DNA of 64,000 bases from Frondihabitans sucicola (lineage in GTDB: Bacteria; Actinomycetota; Actinomycetes; Actinomycetales; Microbacteriaceae): positions 248,001 to 312,000 of the forward strand of contig NZ_AP027733.1 in NCBI RefSeq assembly GCF_030296615.1. The letters run 5' to 3'. This document shows positions 49,628 to 58,226 of this stretch, piece by piece. The position numbers were made by a program, and so were the translations under genes. Within the stretch, counting starts at the first letter, position 1; every line of letters begins with the position of its first letter. The notes beneath the pieces were generated by a model. That model had not been told where the DNA came from. It saw only the letters and a list, made by a program, of their open reading frames with translations, and ran no database searches.

Positions 49628-50401
49628 ATGACGATCGCGAACGTCACCCGCTCCCCCGGAGTGCCCATCGCCGGAACCGGCCTCATTGCCGGAGGCGGCA
49701 CGCCTGACAACGAGGACTACCGCGAGCACGCCGACGCCGCGGCCGCCGCCCTCAGCACCTACTTCGACGGAGCCCTCGTCTCCGTCCGCTTCAACTCGCA
49801 GGGCGGCTCCGGTGGGGCCTGGCTCGTCACGAACGACCACGACGCCGTCGGCCGCAACGCCGAGATTGGCATCATCGCGTGGATCAACCCCGAGACGAAC
49901 GAACGCGGCTTCACCGTGCGCCTCGCCCCGATCGCTACGGGCACCACCGAGCACTTCGTGGCCAGCGTCGACACGCTCCCCGAGGCGCTCGCCCTGGTCG
50001 CCCACGAGGCTCCCGTGACGCTCGACGAGCTGAAGGCCCGCATTCAGGCCGCCAGCGACAAGTACCGCGAAGAGCACCTCCGCATGGGCCTTGTCGCCCG
50101 TCAGAGCGACGGCAGCGCGCACGTCGTCTTCGCGGACACCTCCGAGCAGGGCAAGGCTCTCCTCGTCAGCGTGCAGCGAAGCCGAGCCAAGAACAACCTG
50201 GTGTTCAACACGTGGCACCAGGAGGCGCTCTACGAGATCAAGGACCTCCAGGTCTCCTCGCGCCGGACCGGCCTCGTCAGCCACATCCGCACGCCATGGA
50301 AGAGCGCCCTCGACGTGGAGACCAACGTCGTCTACGTCATCGCGCCCGACGGCAAGAGCGCCGAATCGCTCGGCGCCGCGTTCTCTGGACGCCGCCGATG
50401 A
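49628..50401 (+). CDS. Unknown protein, 257 aa
   Basis: Starts MTIANVTRSPGVPIAGTGLI. Central strands (RGFTVRLAPIATGTTEHFVASVDTL) and a helix near LDELKARIQAASDKYREEHL; the C-terminal third is beta-rich. First of four overlapping genes that include two tiny membrane or lipid-anchored proteins and a large coiled-coil protein. Function unknown. Confidence 0.6.
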   Translation: MTIANVTRSPGVPIAGTGLIAGGGTPDNEDYREHADAAAAALSTYFDGALVSVRFNSQGGSGGAWLVTNDHDAVGRNAEIGIIAWINPETNERGFTVRLAPIATGTTEHFVASVDTLPEALALVAHEAPVTLDELKARIQAASDKYREEHLRMGLVARQSDGSAHVVFADTSEQGKALLVSVQRSRAKNNLVFNTWHQEALYEIKDLQVSSRRTGLVSHIRTPWKSALDVETNVVYVIAPDGKSAESLGAAFSGRRR

Positions 50402-50517
50402 TCGGCATGGCCCTTCGTCTCGGAGCCTGGTACGCCGCCGCCCGCTTCAGCGTCTTTCTCGGCATCCGGAGCGCCGACGCCACCGTCCGCCTCATCGAAT
50501 CCTGGCGCCGCAAGTGA
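50398..50517 (+). CDS. 39-aa amphipathic or membrane peptide
   Basis: Reads MIGMALRLGAWYAAARFSVF then LGIRSADATVRLIESWRRK. Hydrophobic first half, basic end. ATGA overlap with the gene before and GTGA with the one after support it as real. Function unknown. Confidence 0.5.
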   Translation: MIGMALRLGAWYAAARFSVFLGIRSADATVRLIESWRRK

Positions 50518-50618
50518 AGCGCCTCCTCGTCATCATCGTCGCCGCGTGCCTCGCTGCGGGATGCGGCATCCGCCTCGCCAGCGACATCCGGCTCTTCCGA
50601 AAGGCCCTGGGCAAATGA
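50514..50618 (+). CDS. 34-aa lipoprotein
   Basis: GTG start; MKRLLVIIVAACLAAGCGIR with lipobox LAAGC (Cys17) after a short signal peptide, leaving a 17-residue mature chain that ends FRKALGK. Overlaps both neighbours. A very small lipoprotein on a mobile element could be an exclusion or spanin-like factor (inference). Confidence 0.58.
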   Translation: MKRLLVIIVAACLAAGCGIRLASDIRLFRKALGK

Positions 50619-52293
50619 GCATCGCATTCAGCACGGCCACTCCAACGGGAGCTAGCCCGGTAGCGCATGCCACGCGTACCGTGATGGCCATGCCACGACA
50701 ACCAGACGGCGCCGTGGCCGCGACACCCAGGCGCATCCGCACCGAAATTGAGGTCGACGAGTTGGCCAACTGGCTACGGTCCTCAGAGCGGAACACCCCG
50801 GTCGTCGTGGTCACCACGCACTTCGACAAACCCGTTACCCGGCTCAACGCCGACAAGATAGCCGCCGACCTCACCGGAATAGCCGAGGTCGTCATCCTGG
50901 AAACCGGCCCGCACACGGAGCGTCTAGCTGAGGTCGTAGGGCCCATGTGGGGCGTCTTCGGATCGGGCGGACGAATATACCCCGCCGACACCTACTGGCA
51001 TCACAACCCCTACTTCGCGCCGATCTTCATCCGCTACACCGGCACCACCGGCGCCAAGCAGTCGGAAGAGATCATCCGGCGCACCATCAACCGCGACTAC
51101 GGGGCCACCTCCACGCGCCCCGTGAAGGATTGGGATGGCCCGAGCATGCTCGGCGCCGAACGCAGGCCCATCGACCTCGACGCCGTGCGCCGCGAGAAGG
51201 CAGGCCGCAACTACGACAAGGTGCCGGAGAACCGCCCTGCATTCACCAGCTCCCTCGGCGACAGCATGGACCCCCTCCAGGCCCAAGTTCTCCGTGAACT
51301 CGCGCTCCGCTCCACCGAGGCTGCTCCAGAGGTGGTTGCGCCCGAGGTGGCTACATCCGAACCGGTGCGGGCCGAGCTTCCCCAGAGCCCGCGGCGCAGG
51401 CGCCAGTAGAGCCACGCGTCGCCGCGGCGCCCACGCGGGAGCCGGAACCCGTTCGCCCGCCCGCCCGCGTCGATCCCGACCGCGCTCTCGGAATCGCCGA
51501 CCCCTTCAGTGCCATCCGAGCCGTCGTCAAAGAGGCCCAGGATGACGCGGCCGCCGCGACGACCCGCGCTGAGCGCGCCGAGGCGGACCTTCGAGACGTC
51601 GAGCGCCAGCGGAGCGGCGAACGCATCAAGATTGCCCGGCTGGAGACCCAGCTCGCCGGTTTCCGCACACATGCCCGCGTCGCAGCTCAGCCACAGTCCG
51701 GCTCGGCCTCGGACCTGAGCCGCGCCCGCGCCGAGAACGCCGATCTGTCAGCCCAGAACCAGGACCTCAGGGTCAAGCTCGCGGCCGCCGTCGAACGAGC
51801 CAAGACGGCAGGCGCCGCCGCGCGCAAGGCCACGAAGGGTCAGCAGCCCGTCGCCGCCGACAGCCTCATCGAGCTGGAGATCGAGAAGTTCCCCACTCCC
51901 GAAGATGCCGCCCGGCATGCGATCCTGCTCGCCTGGACAGAGCGCGTCCCTGCTACCGAGAAGGCGGACCACCCGCTCCCTGACTACGGCATCGGCCCCA
52001 AGTTCATGCCCAGCCTCACCTCGCTCACGCAAGCCCAGCTCGGCAAGGCACTTCGGTGCGCTGTCGACATGCTCACCGGGCTGGGCGACGACATGTTCGC
52101 CCGCCGCCTTCACCCACTGCGCACCAGCGCCGCCGGGAACGCAGGATTCCATACGCGCGACGACGGGGCCATCTGCATGCGCGCCTACATCGAGTCGAAC
52201 AGCGCCAACGCGAGACGACTCCACTACTGGAAGTGCCAGGACGGCTCGATCGAGCTGATCCGCATCGTCAGCCACGACGATGTGAACCCCTAG
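50615..52293 (+). CDS. Large coiled-coil protein of unknown function, broken by a one-base shift
   Basis: Starts MSIAFSTATPTGASPVAHAT. N-terminal alpha/beta domain (NTPVVVVTTHFDKPVTRLNADKIAADLTGIAEVVIL...VFGSGGRIYPADTYWH). After a CCCC run near 51385 the frame shifts; one extra C leads into a Pro-rich linker, a coiled coil (TTRAERAEADLRDVERQRSGERIKIARLETQL, ENADLSAQNQDLRVKLAAAV) and a C-terminal domain ending RRLHYWKCQDGSIELIRIVS. About 559 aa. The N domain resembles a surface seen in other actinobacterial proteins but I cannot name it. Confidence 0.62.
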
Positions 52294-52305
52294 CCCAGGG
52301 GAATT

Positions 52306-52342
52306 CGACGGCCCGGCTTGCTTCGGCAGGCCGGGCCGTCGT
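52306..52342. terminator. Strong hairpin between convergent genes
   Basis: CGACGGCCCGGC pairs with GCCGGGCCGTCG around TTGCTTCGGCAG. No T run. Confidence 0.75.
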
Positions 52343-52359
52343 CATGCTCGCAGGCTCGC

Positions 52360-52375
52360 GGGTCGGGGATGGGAG
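52360..52375 (+). repeat. 16-bp intergenic repeat, copy 9
   Basis: GGGTCGGGGATGGGAG, exact, between convergent genes. Confidence 0.8.
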
Positions 52376-52413
52376 TGCGAACCGCGAGGGCTCCGGGGGC
52401 GCCACACTGACGG

Positions 52414-54164
52414 TCAGGCGGCGAGGGGCTCGTCCGGGAGCGAGAGGCGCGCGGCCTCCGACGCCCCGAGGATATACTCGGCCAGCGCGCGGGCGTGGCC
52501 GTTCTCCACGGCGGTGACATCCCCGAGAAGCTCGCCGTCGCGGCTCATGAGTGGCTCAGCCTGCTGACGCTTGATCCCGAGCGCTTCGGCGACCACGGGG
52601 TCGCTGCCCATGTCGGAGACGAGGTAGTGCGCGACGACGGGGCGGCTCATGTCCATGCCGGGGCGGCTCGCTCGGCCGATGCCCTGCTTGTGCACGGCGG
52701 GCGACCAGTCCAGCTCGCCGAAGACGACCTGGTTGCAGACCTTTTGCATGCCGTCGACACCGGCGCCAGAGCGGAGCGACATCAGCAGGACGCGCGACTC
52801 CCCGGTGATGAACGCGTTCTTGCTCTTGTCCTTGCGGCTGCTGTTCTCGCTGCCCGTGTAGAGCATCGGATTGAAGTCCTCCAGGGCGTCCATCCAGATG
52901 TCATAGACCTCGCGGTGCCAGCCGAAGAGGATGACGCGCTCGTGTGAGGCGAGCAGGGTCCTGACATACTCGGCGACGAACGGCGCCTTGGCGATCCCGG
53001 TGGCCTGGCGGAATTGGGCGTTGAGGTCTCCGGCGGCCTGGAAGCGGGTGTGCCGGTGCGTGTTGCGGTCGAGGATGAGGCGTGCCATCTCGGCGGCGTC
53101 GCCCTTGATGGCGTCGAGCGCGGCGGGGTCGGCGTCGCAGTTCAGCTCCAGCACGTGCGGCTTCGGCATGGCACGGCCGACCTCTTCGGCGGAGTGGCCA
53201 TGGAAGAGCCCGATCTCGCGGAGGTGAGACCCGAGCGCTGCCGGGTCGGAGATCATCACGCCCTTTTGCGTGTCGTAGCCCCACTCGCGGACAAACTCTC
53301 CCTTGGAGCCCAGCTCGTCCGGGGAGATGATGTCGGCGATGTTCCAGACCTCGCCGCCGAGGTTGAACACCGGGGTGGCCGTGCAGCCCATGACGTAGGT
53401 CGAGGCGGTCGACAGCATCGCCGCGGCAGCGCCCTTTGCGTGCCTCGGCCGCCGCGCAGGTCGTGGCACTCGTCGAAGATGGTGGTGACGACGTGGTCGA
53501 GCAGGTAGTGCGCCCATCCGGCGAGTTTGCTGTAGGGGACGATGAGGACGTCGGGGAGAACGCCGTCGATGACGTCCTGGTCGGGAACCGACTTCGCGGC
53601 AACCTTGACGCTGAGGTGCGGCACGGTCTCGCGCAGCTCGTCGGTCCAACGGGACTGGAGGTGCGTCGGCGGGACAATGACGGCGGGCAGCATCGAGGCG
53701 TCGTTGAGCCCGATGACCCCGGAGACCGTCTTGCCCATGCCGACGTCGTCGGTGAGGATAAATCGCTTGCGGGTGCGGAGCATGCTGACGTTCTGCTCCT
53801 GGTACCAGAACGGCGTCTTGAGGGGCGGCGCGATCTCGGTGACGTGCGGTTTCCGTGTCCCCTTGATCACCTCGTTGATCTCGCGCTCGATGCGGCGGTG
53901 CTCGTCGGCTTCGCGGTCGAGGTGCTCGACGGTGGCTTCGTCCTCAGCGACGAGCGGGTAGCGGGTCAGGAGCCACTGGAGGTCGCGGGCGGCGTCCGTG
54001 GAGTCCTGGAAGGCGATCTCGCCCTTGCGCGTGGAGTCTGCGCGGCCGAACATGCGCTTGGCGCGCATGGCGACGGCGGCCTCCATCTTCAGGACCCACC
54101 GCCCCTTGCGACTCAGGCCAGTGGGCGGCTCGAACTTAAACGTGCCGTAGGTGCGCTCGGTCAT
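52414..54164 (-). CDS. SNF2-family helicase/ATPase, broken by a one-base shift
   Basis: Starts MTERTYGTFKFEPPTGLSRK. Walker A (DDVGMGKT), DEXH box (FDECHDLRGG), motif III (GCTATP) and C-terminal motifs (SLRSGAGVDGMQKVCNQVVF, HKQGIGRASRPG) are all present. Near 53440 the frame shifts at AAA; one extra A gives GTQKGAAAAM and a 583-aa protein. Such helicases act on DNA, often with a nuclease: a PD-(D/E)xK gene overlaps its start. Last gene of a six-gene operon. Confidence 0.85.
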
Positions 54165-54535
54165 GCTGCTCCGACGAGTGAGACAACGAGGACGGGCTTG
54201 CCGCCGATCTCGCGGGGGATGGCGTTGTGGGCGGCCTTGCTGGTGACGAGGATCAGGGAGTCGATCTCGGGGCAGTGCGAGTAGCGCAGGAGCTGACGCG
54301 TGACGGCGGCCCAGGTGCCCTTGGTCTTGATCTCGACGCCGACGCGGCCCACGAGAAAGTCGATGCGGCTCACGCCGTCGGAGAGGTTCGCCTCGCGTTC
54401 GGCGGGGATACCAGCATTCGCGAAGACGGGCACGAGCGCTTTCTGGAGCTGCGCCTCGGTGACGAAGACGACCTGGCGGCGCGCGGCGAGGATCGTGTCC
54501 GCGATCAGCTCGGGAGGCGCGTCCGTGATCAGCAT
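54161..54535 (-). CDS. PD-(D/E)xK nuclease, VRR/Hjc-like, 124 aa
   Basis: Starts MLITDAPPELIADTILAARR. Core GVSRIDFLVGRVGVEIKTKG carries Asp59 and Glu68-x-Lys70, and is preceded by the helix TEAQLQKALVPVFANAG. This is a small nuclease of the restriction-like fold. Overlaps both the SNF2 gene and 54529-55182, so it likely acts with the helicase. Confidence 0.75.
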   Translation of the reverse strand: MLITDAPPELIADTILAARRQVVFVTEAQLQKALVPVFANAGIPAEREANLSDGVSRIDFLVGRVGVEIKTKGTWAAVTRQLLRYSHCPEIDSLILVTSKAAHNAIPREIGGKPVLVVSLVGAA

Positions 54536-55182
54536 GCGGCGATCAGGTCGTCGATGGACGGGGATGCTTGGGTCACCGAAAACGGCAGGGCGTACACCGC
54601 GATGTTGGGGCGAACGCCGCTCTCGTCGTCGTTCATGACGTCGATGCCCGATCGCGACAGCATGTCGTCGAGGGCCCATTCCCCGGCGCGGTCGTGATCG
54701 ATGCCCCCTTCGCTGTCGTCAGCCGAGGCGAACCAGCCGTGCGCCGGATCGAGGAGGGTCGCGACGTGATAGCTCTGCTCGCCGCCGATCGGGTTCTGGA
54801 GGAACACGGTCGTCCCGGCGGAGAGGCTTGTGCCGGGGCCCAGGAGGCGTCGGAGCGAAGCAGGATCGAGGGAGAGGGTCATCAGCGTCCCATAGGGGCG
54901 CATGACTGTCAGCCTGGTCACCGGGGCCGCTCCGCCGTAGTCGATCCCGTGCACCTCGCGCATGAATGCCTCGTCGAAGGACTCGGTGATGACGGTCGCG
55001 GACCATCGCTCCAGGGGCTGCCTCAGCGACCGAAACGAGTAGCGCCACTCCAGGCCGTCCGTCACAGCGAAGACCGATCCAGGCGTGAGCGCCGCAACCT
55101 CGGCGGGCTCGATCCGACGCAGGCGGCTCGCATGGAGCAGCGGGGGCATGTAGCTCGCGGAGTACAGCGTGGGGCTCAGCAC
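54529..55182 (-). CDS. Unknown protein, 217 aa
   Basis: GTG start. Begins MLSPTLYSASYMPPLLHASR. Alpha/beta protein with segments SVFAVTDGLEWRYSFRSLRQPL and GTTVFLQNPIGGEQSYHVATLLD. Lies in the SNF2-nuclease operon; overlaps its neighbours. Function unknown. Confidence 0.6.
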   Translation of the reverse strand: MLSPTLYSASYMPPLLHASRLRRIEPAEVAALTPGSVFAVTDGLEWRYSFRSLRQPLERWSATVITESFDEAFMREVHGIDYGGAAPVTRLTVMRPYGTLMTLSLDPASLRRLLGPGTSLSAGTTVFLQNPIGGEQSYHVATLLDPAHGWFASADDSEGGIDHDRAGEWALDDMLSRSGIDVMNDDESGVRPNIAVYALPFSVTQASPSIDDLIAAC

Positions 55183-55610
55183 TGGAAGCCTTCCATGATC
55201 GGGAATCGGCCCACCAGGTCAGGGCCGTAGTTGCGGAGGATCGTGGCGTGCACGAACGGTGGCGGGTCGAGCTTGGGCCCCTCGGCCTCGTCGAGGTCGA
55301 AGAGGGTTCCGGGGTTCTCCTGGGCGTCGTAGCGGAGCTGGTAGACGCGCGCCTGGATGACGCCGGTCTCGTGCGGGTACGCGATGGGGAGGGCGCCGAG
55401 CTGGAGTGCGCGGGCGCGCTTGTTCAGCGTCAAGTCGAAGTGCTCCATCCACGTGCCGGGGTGCTGAATCCACATCGGGTTCAGTCCGAGCTTCCGCGCG
55501 AACTTCAGCAGCTCCTCCGGGGAGTCAGCGATCAGGTGCGACCACTGGCTCTTGATGCGCGCGGGGCCGACGGTGGCCTCGCGGAGCATGTCGTCCACGT
55601 AGACGCTCAT
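55176..55610 (-). CDS. DUF4031 protein, 144 aa
   Basis: Starts MSVYVDDMLREATVGPARIK. The pattern SHLIADSPEELLKFARKLGLNPMWIQHPGTWMEHFDLTLNKRARALQLGA matches DUF4031, a small family found in phages and bacteria, with no settled function. The rest is beta-rich. Overlaps both neighbours in the operon. Confidence 0.75.
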   Translation of the reverse strand: MSVYVDDMLREATVGPARIKSQWSHLIADSPEELLKFARKLGLNPMWIQHPGTWMEHFDLTLNKRARALQLGALPIAYPHETGVIQARVYQLRYDAQENPGTLFDLDEAEGPKLDPPPFVHATILRNYGPDLVGRFPIMEGFQC

Positions 55611-56044
55611 GCCGCGAGTAGCTCCGTCATGCCGTCGGTCGCCCAGGCCAGCTCGCCGTCGACGCTGATGCGCCCGATCTCGCCGCGGTGGTACCAGAGC
55701 GGGTAGTCCGGGTGACGCGGGTCCTCGTCGGCGATCGCGAAGTCCTCGCCGAAGTGGACGAGGGCGAGGGCGGTGGCCCATTCCCTGGTCGGGGCCTCGA
55801 TGGCGACGAAGCCCTCGCGAGTGACCTGCTCGTACACGTCGCTGCGGAACGGGAAGTCGGTCGGCGAGTAGTCGCCGAAGGTGACATAGAAGTCGTGGCG
55901 TGCGAGGGCGGGTGTCGGAAGCGGCAGAACGGGGGCGATCGCCGCTGCGGCCTCGGCCTCGGCGGCCATCTCGGCCTTGAGGCGTGCGCGGGTGGCCTCC
56001 ATCTCGCGGTCGAAGCGCGCCATGTGCGTGTGCAGGTCGGACAT
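55607..56044 (-). CDS. Unknown acidic protein, 145 aa
   Basis: Starts MSDLHTHMARFDREMEATRA. A helical N terminus (1-45) precedes an alpha/beta domain rich in aromatic residues (HDFYVTFGDYSPTDFPFRSDVYEQV, PDYPLWYHRGEIG). Second gene of the operon. Function unknown. Confidence 0.6.
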   Translation of the reverse strand: MSDLHTHMARFDREMEATRARLKAEMAAEAEAAAAIAPVLPLPTPALARHDFYVTFGDYSPTDFPFRSDVYEQVTREGFVAIEAPTREWATALALVHFGEDFAIADEDPRHPDYPLWYHRGEIGRISVDGELAWATDGMTELLAA

Positions 56045-56478
56045 CAGGCGATCCTCCAGTCGAGGGGCTCGACGTGGTCCATGTCGCGCCCGATGAAGGC
56101 GAGCAACTCGTCGGCGTCCATCTTGTGGCCGTCGACGAGCCAGCGGCCGTTGCGGCGGGGGCCGTCGCAGTACGCGATGTGCGGGTTGCGGTCGGCGTCG
56201 TTCCAGACCAGTGCGGGTGCCTCAGGGAGGCCGTCGGCGTAGGCGGTGACCTCGGCGAGCCATCCGTCGCGCTCGTAGACGACGTCGCTGTCGACGCCGT
56301 CGGCGCTGAGGATGGCCTCACTGCGGAGGAATGCGCCGTAGCGGGTCGAGCTGGAGGCTCCGGCGACCTTGAACTCCAGGACCGCGCTACCATCCTCGGG
56401 AGTCAGGCGGACGGTGTCGCCGACCTTGACGTGCCGGAACGCGACGGCGCGGTGGACATGCACGGTGCTGATGGTCAT
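56044..56478 (-). CDS. Unknown protein, 144 aa
   Basis: ATG 56478 chosen for the GGGGG site before it; a TTG at 56490 is in frame. Begins MTISTVHVHRAVAFRHVKVG. Small beta-rich protein (VGDTVRLTPEDGSAVLEFKVAGAS). First gene of the SNF2-nuclease operon, under a class II promoter. Function unknown. Confidence 0.6.
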   Translation of the reverse strand: MTISTVHVHRAVAFRHVKVGDTVRLTPEDGSAVLEFKVAGASSSTRYGAFLRSEAILSADGVDSDVVYERDGWLAEVTAYADGLPEAPALVWNDADRNPHIAYCDGPRRNGRWLVDGHKMDADELLAFIGRDMDHVEPLDWRIA

Positions 56479-56503
56479 CTGAACCCCCAAGTGTGAGAGT
56501 GCT

Positions 56504-56518
56504 AGTATAGCAGGTTGC
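56504..56518 (-). promoter_or_regulatory. Class II promoter of the SNF2-nuclease operon
   Basis: Minus strand GCAACCTGCTATACT, -10 TATACT (56504-56509). About 20 nt of leader before ATG 56478. Confidence 0.7.
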
Positions 56519-56546
56519 CATTAAACCGACAGGGCGATCCCTCTCG

Positions 56547-57395
56547 CTACGAGGCCGCCTCGAACTCGAATCCGAGCTGGACGGCCTTCGCGAAGGGGCG
56601 GTTGGACCACAGCATCTCGGTGCGCGCAGCCTTGTCCCCGGACTCGTTGGCTTGCCCGGTGTAGGTCTCGATCGCGACGCGGTCCCAGTCGCCGTAGAGG
56701 TCGTCGTACAGCTCGCACGGGTAGCCGCTGAGGATGACGGTCCCCCTGGCCGCGTGGAGCGTCTGCGCGAGGTCGCGATGCCGGTCGGCGCGCTTCATCT
56801 CGTGGCGGTAGCCGTTGGTGGCTCGTGACCCTCCGCGCACCTCGGCCGGGTACGGCGGGTCGGCGTAGATCAGGGTCGACTCGTGCTGACCGTAGTGCTC
56901 GATGACCTGCGAGGCGGGAGCGCATTCGAGACTGACGTGCTGGAGGCGCTCGATGACATCGGCGAAGCGCTCCACGTAACCCTTGAGATAGCCGGGGATG
57001 CCGAAGCTCGCGACGGCGCCGTTGGCGTTATGTCGCCAGCCGGTCTTCGTGAGCTGGCCCGCGCGGCCCTGAGTGATCTGGACCCAGACGCGGCGGGCGC
57101 GCTCCAGGTCGTCGAGCCCTTCGCGATCATGGGAGGCCTCGTACTCGGCGCGCGAGTGCGGAGTCAACGCGGCGGCCCGCATCAGCTCGTCGCCGTGGTC
57201 TCGAAGGACTCGCCAGAAGGTCATGATGTCGCCGTCGAGGTCGTTGACCGTCTCCAGCCTGGAAGGCTCCTTGGCCAGGAGCACGGAGAGGCTGCCCGCG
57301 AAAGGCTCTACGTAGTGCTCGTGCGGCGGGAAGTGGTCGATGATTTGCTGCGCGATGCGCTGCTTGCCGCCGAAGTAGGGCATCGGGGGCTTCAC
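56547..57395 (-). CDS. Dam-type N6-adenine DNA methyltransferase
   Basis: 282 aa, GTG start overlapping the previous stop. FGGK at 8-11, EPFAGS at 30-35 (SAM binding) and DPPY at 179-182 (catalytic motif IV) are all intact and in the order of class alpha D12/Dam enzymes. It probably methylates adenine in a short DNA site. It may protect the element from host or its own nucleases, such as the PD-(D/E)xK protein downstream. Confidence 0.9.
   Translation of the reverse strand: MKPPMPYFGGKQRIAQQIIDHFPPHEHYVEPFAGSLSVLLAKEPSRLETVNDLDGDIMTFWRVLRDHGDELMRAAALTPHSRAEYEASHDREGLDDLERARRVWVQITQGRAGQLTKTGWRHNANGAVASFGIPGYLKGYVERFADVIERLQHVSLECAPASQVIEHYGQHESTLIYADPPYPAEVRGGSRATNGYRHEMKRADRHRDLAQTLHAARGTVILSGYPCELYDDLYGDWDRVAIETYTGQANESGDKAARTEMLWSNRPFAKAVQLGFEFEAAS
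56735..56747 (+). repeat. 13-bp motif, exact copy
   Basis: TGACGGTCCCCCT inside the methyltransferase gene, on the strand opposite to transcription. Confidence 0.55.
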
Positions 57396-57919
57396 AGGGC
57401 GGGGCCCTCGGTGACCATCTCGATCTTCCAGCGCTCCGTCGGGTAGGGGCGCTCCACCCCTTCCAGTGTGATCTGCGGGTGCGTGCCGATCATCTCAATC
57501 TCGACGACTGCGGCTGCGCGCGACGCGATGTGGGCGAGGTGAAGGATGACGACGTCACCGACCCGCGTCTCGCTCGCAGGCCACTCGTCGAAGACGGGCG
57601 GGGCGGGCGCTTCGGCACCGGGGAGCGACACGAGGCGGATGTAGCCGAGGCGATCGCGCTGCCAGCGCGTGGCCGCGTAGACCAGGTAGCCGGATGCAGC
57701 AAGAGTCTCGCCGTCGTCGCGGTCGGTCGGGTCGAGCTTCAGCCAGGACCCGTTGGTGCCCATGGAGTACTTCTCGAAGTACTCGGCAGTGGGGAACTCG
57801 GGGTCGTCGACGAGCTGGACGACGGAGTGGATGGGGAGCGCATCAAGCTGCTCCTCGGAGGTGATGATCGGGCCCGGCGTCAGGGACGGGGTGAGACTGA
57901 TCGGCGGCTCGATCGACAT
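57392..57919 (-). CDS. Unknown protein, 175 aa
   Basis: Starts MSIEPPISLTPSLTPGPIIT after GAGGAGAGCC. Beta-rich (HSVVQLVDDPEFPTAEYFEKYS, RVGDVVILHLAHIASRAAAVVEIEMIG). Co-transcribed with the methyltransferase gene from the class II promoter at 57963. Function unknown. Confidence 0.6.
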   Translation of the reverse strand: MSIEPPISLTPSLTPGPIITSEEQLDALPIHSVVQLVDDPEFPTAEYFEKYSMGTNGSWLKLDPTDRDDGETLAASGYLVYAATRWQRDRLGYIRLVSLPGAEAPAPPVFDEWPASETRVGDVVILHLAHIASRAAAVVEIEMIGTHPQITLEGVERPYPTERWKIEMVTEGPAL

Positions 57920-57962
57920 GGCTCTCCTCGGGTCCGGAGCGCCTCGTCTCCATTGGGGGCCT

Positions 57963-58003
57963 AGTGTAGCAGGTTGTCACTATGCATCGCTGGGCGGTAC
58001 TCT
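57963..58003. promoter_or_regulatory. Divergent class II and leaderless promoters
   Basis: Minus strand ACAACCTGCTACACT (57963-57977) drives the methyltransferase operon. Plus strand -35 TTGTCA (57974-57979), 18-bp spacer, -10 TACTCT (57998-58003) drives a leaderless gene. They overlap by four bases. Confidence 0.65.
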
Positions 58004-58009
58004 GTTCGC

Positions 58010-58225
58010 ATGGACGAAGTCATGCCGGGTCGCTACCGCCACTTCAAGGGCGGCGAGTACCAGGTGCTCCTCGTGGCCCGAGACGCCGAGACTGAGGGGC
58101 AGGTCGTCGTCTACCAGGCGCTCTACGGCGAGAAGGGCCACTGGGTCCGCCCGCTCGGAATGTTCGTCGAGCATGTCGATCGGGACGGCTACTCCGGTCC
58201 CCGCTTCGTGAAGATCGACGACTGA
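58010..58225 (+). CDS. DUF1653 protein, leaderless, 71 aa
   Basis: ATG lies exactly 6 nt after TACTCT. MDEVMPGRYRHFKGGEYQVL...VVYQALYGEKGHWVRPLGMF matches DUF1653 over its full length: G-RYRH-KG, VVYQALYG, WVRP. These small proteins often sit in nucleotide or DNA-repair contexts. Followed two bases later by the ATP-grasp gene. Confidence 0.8.
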   Translation: MDEVMPGRYRHFKGGEYQVLLVARDAETEGQVVVYQALYGEKGHWVRPLGMFVEHVDRDGYSGPRFVKIDD

Positions 58226-58226
58226 T

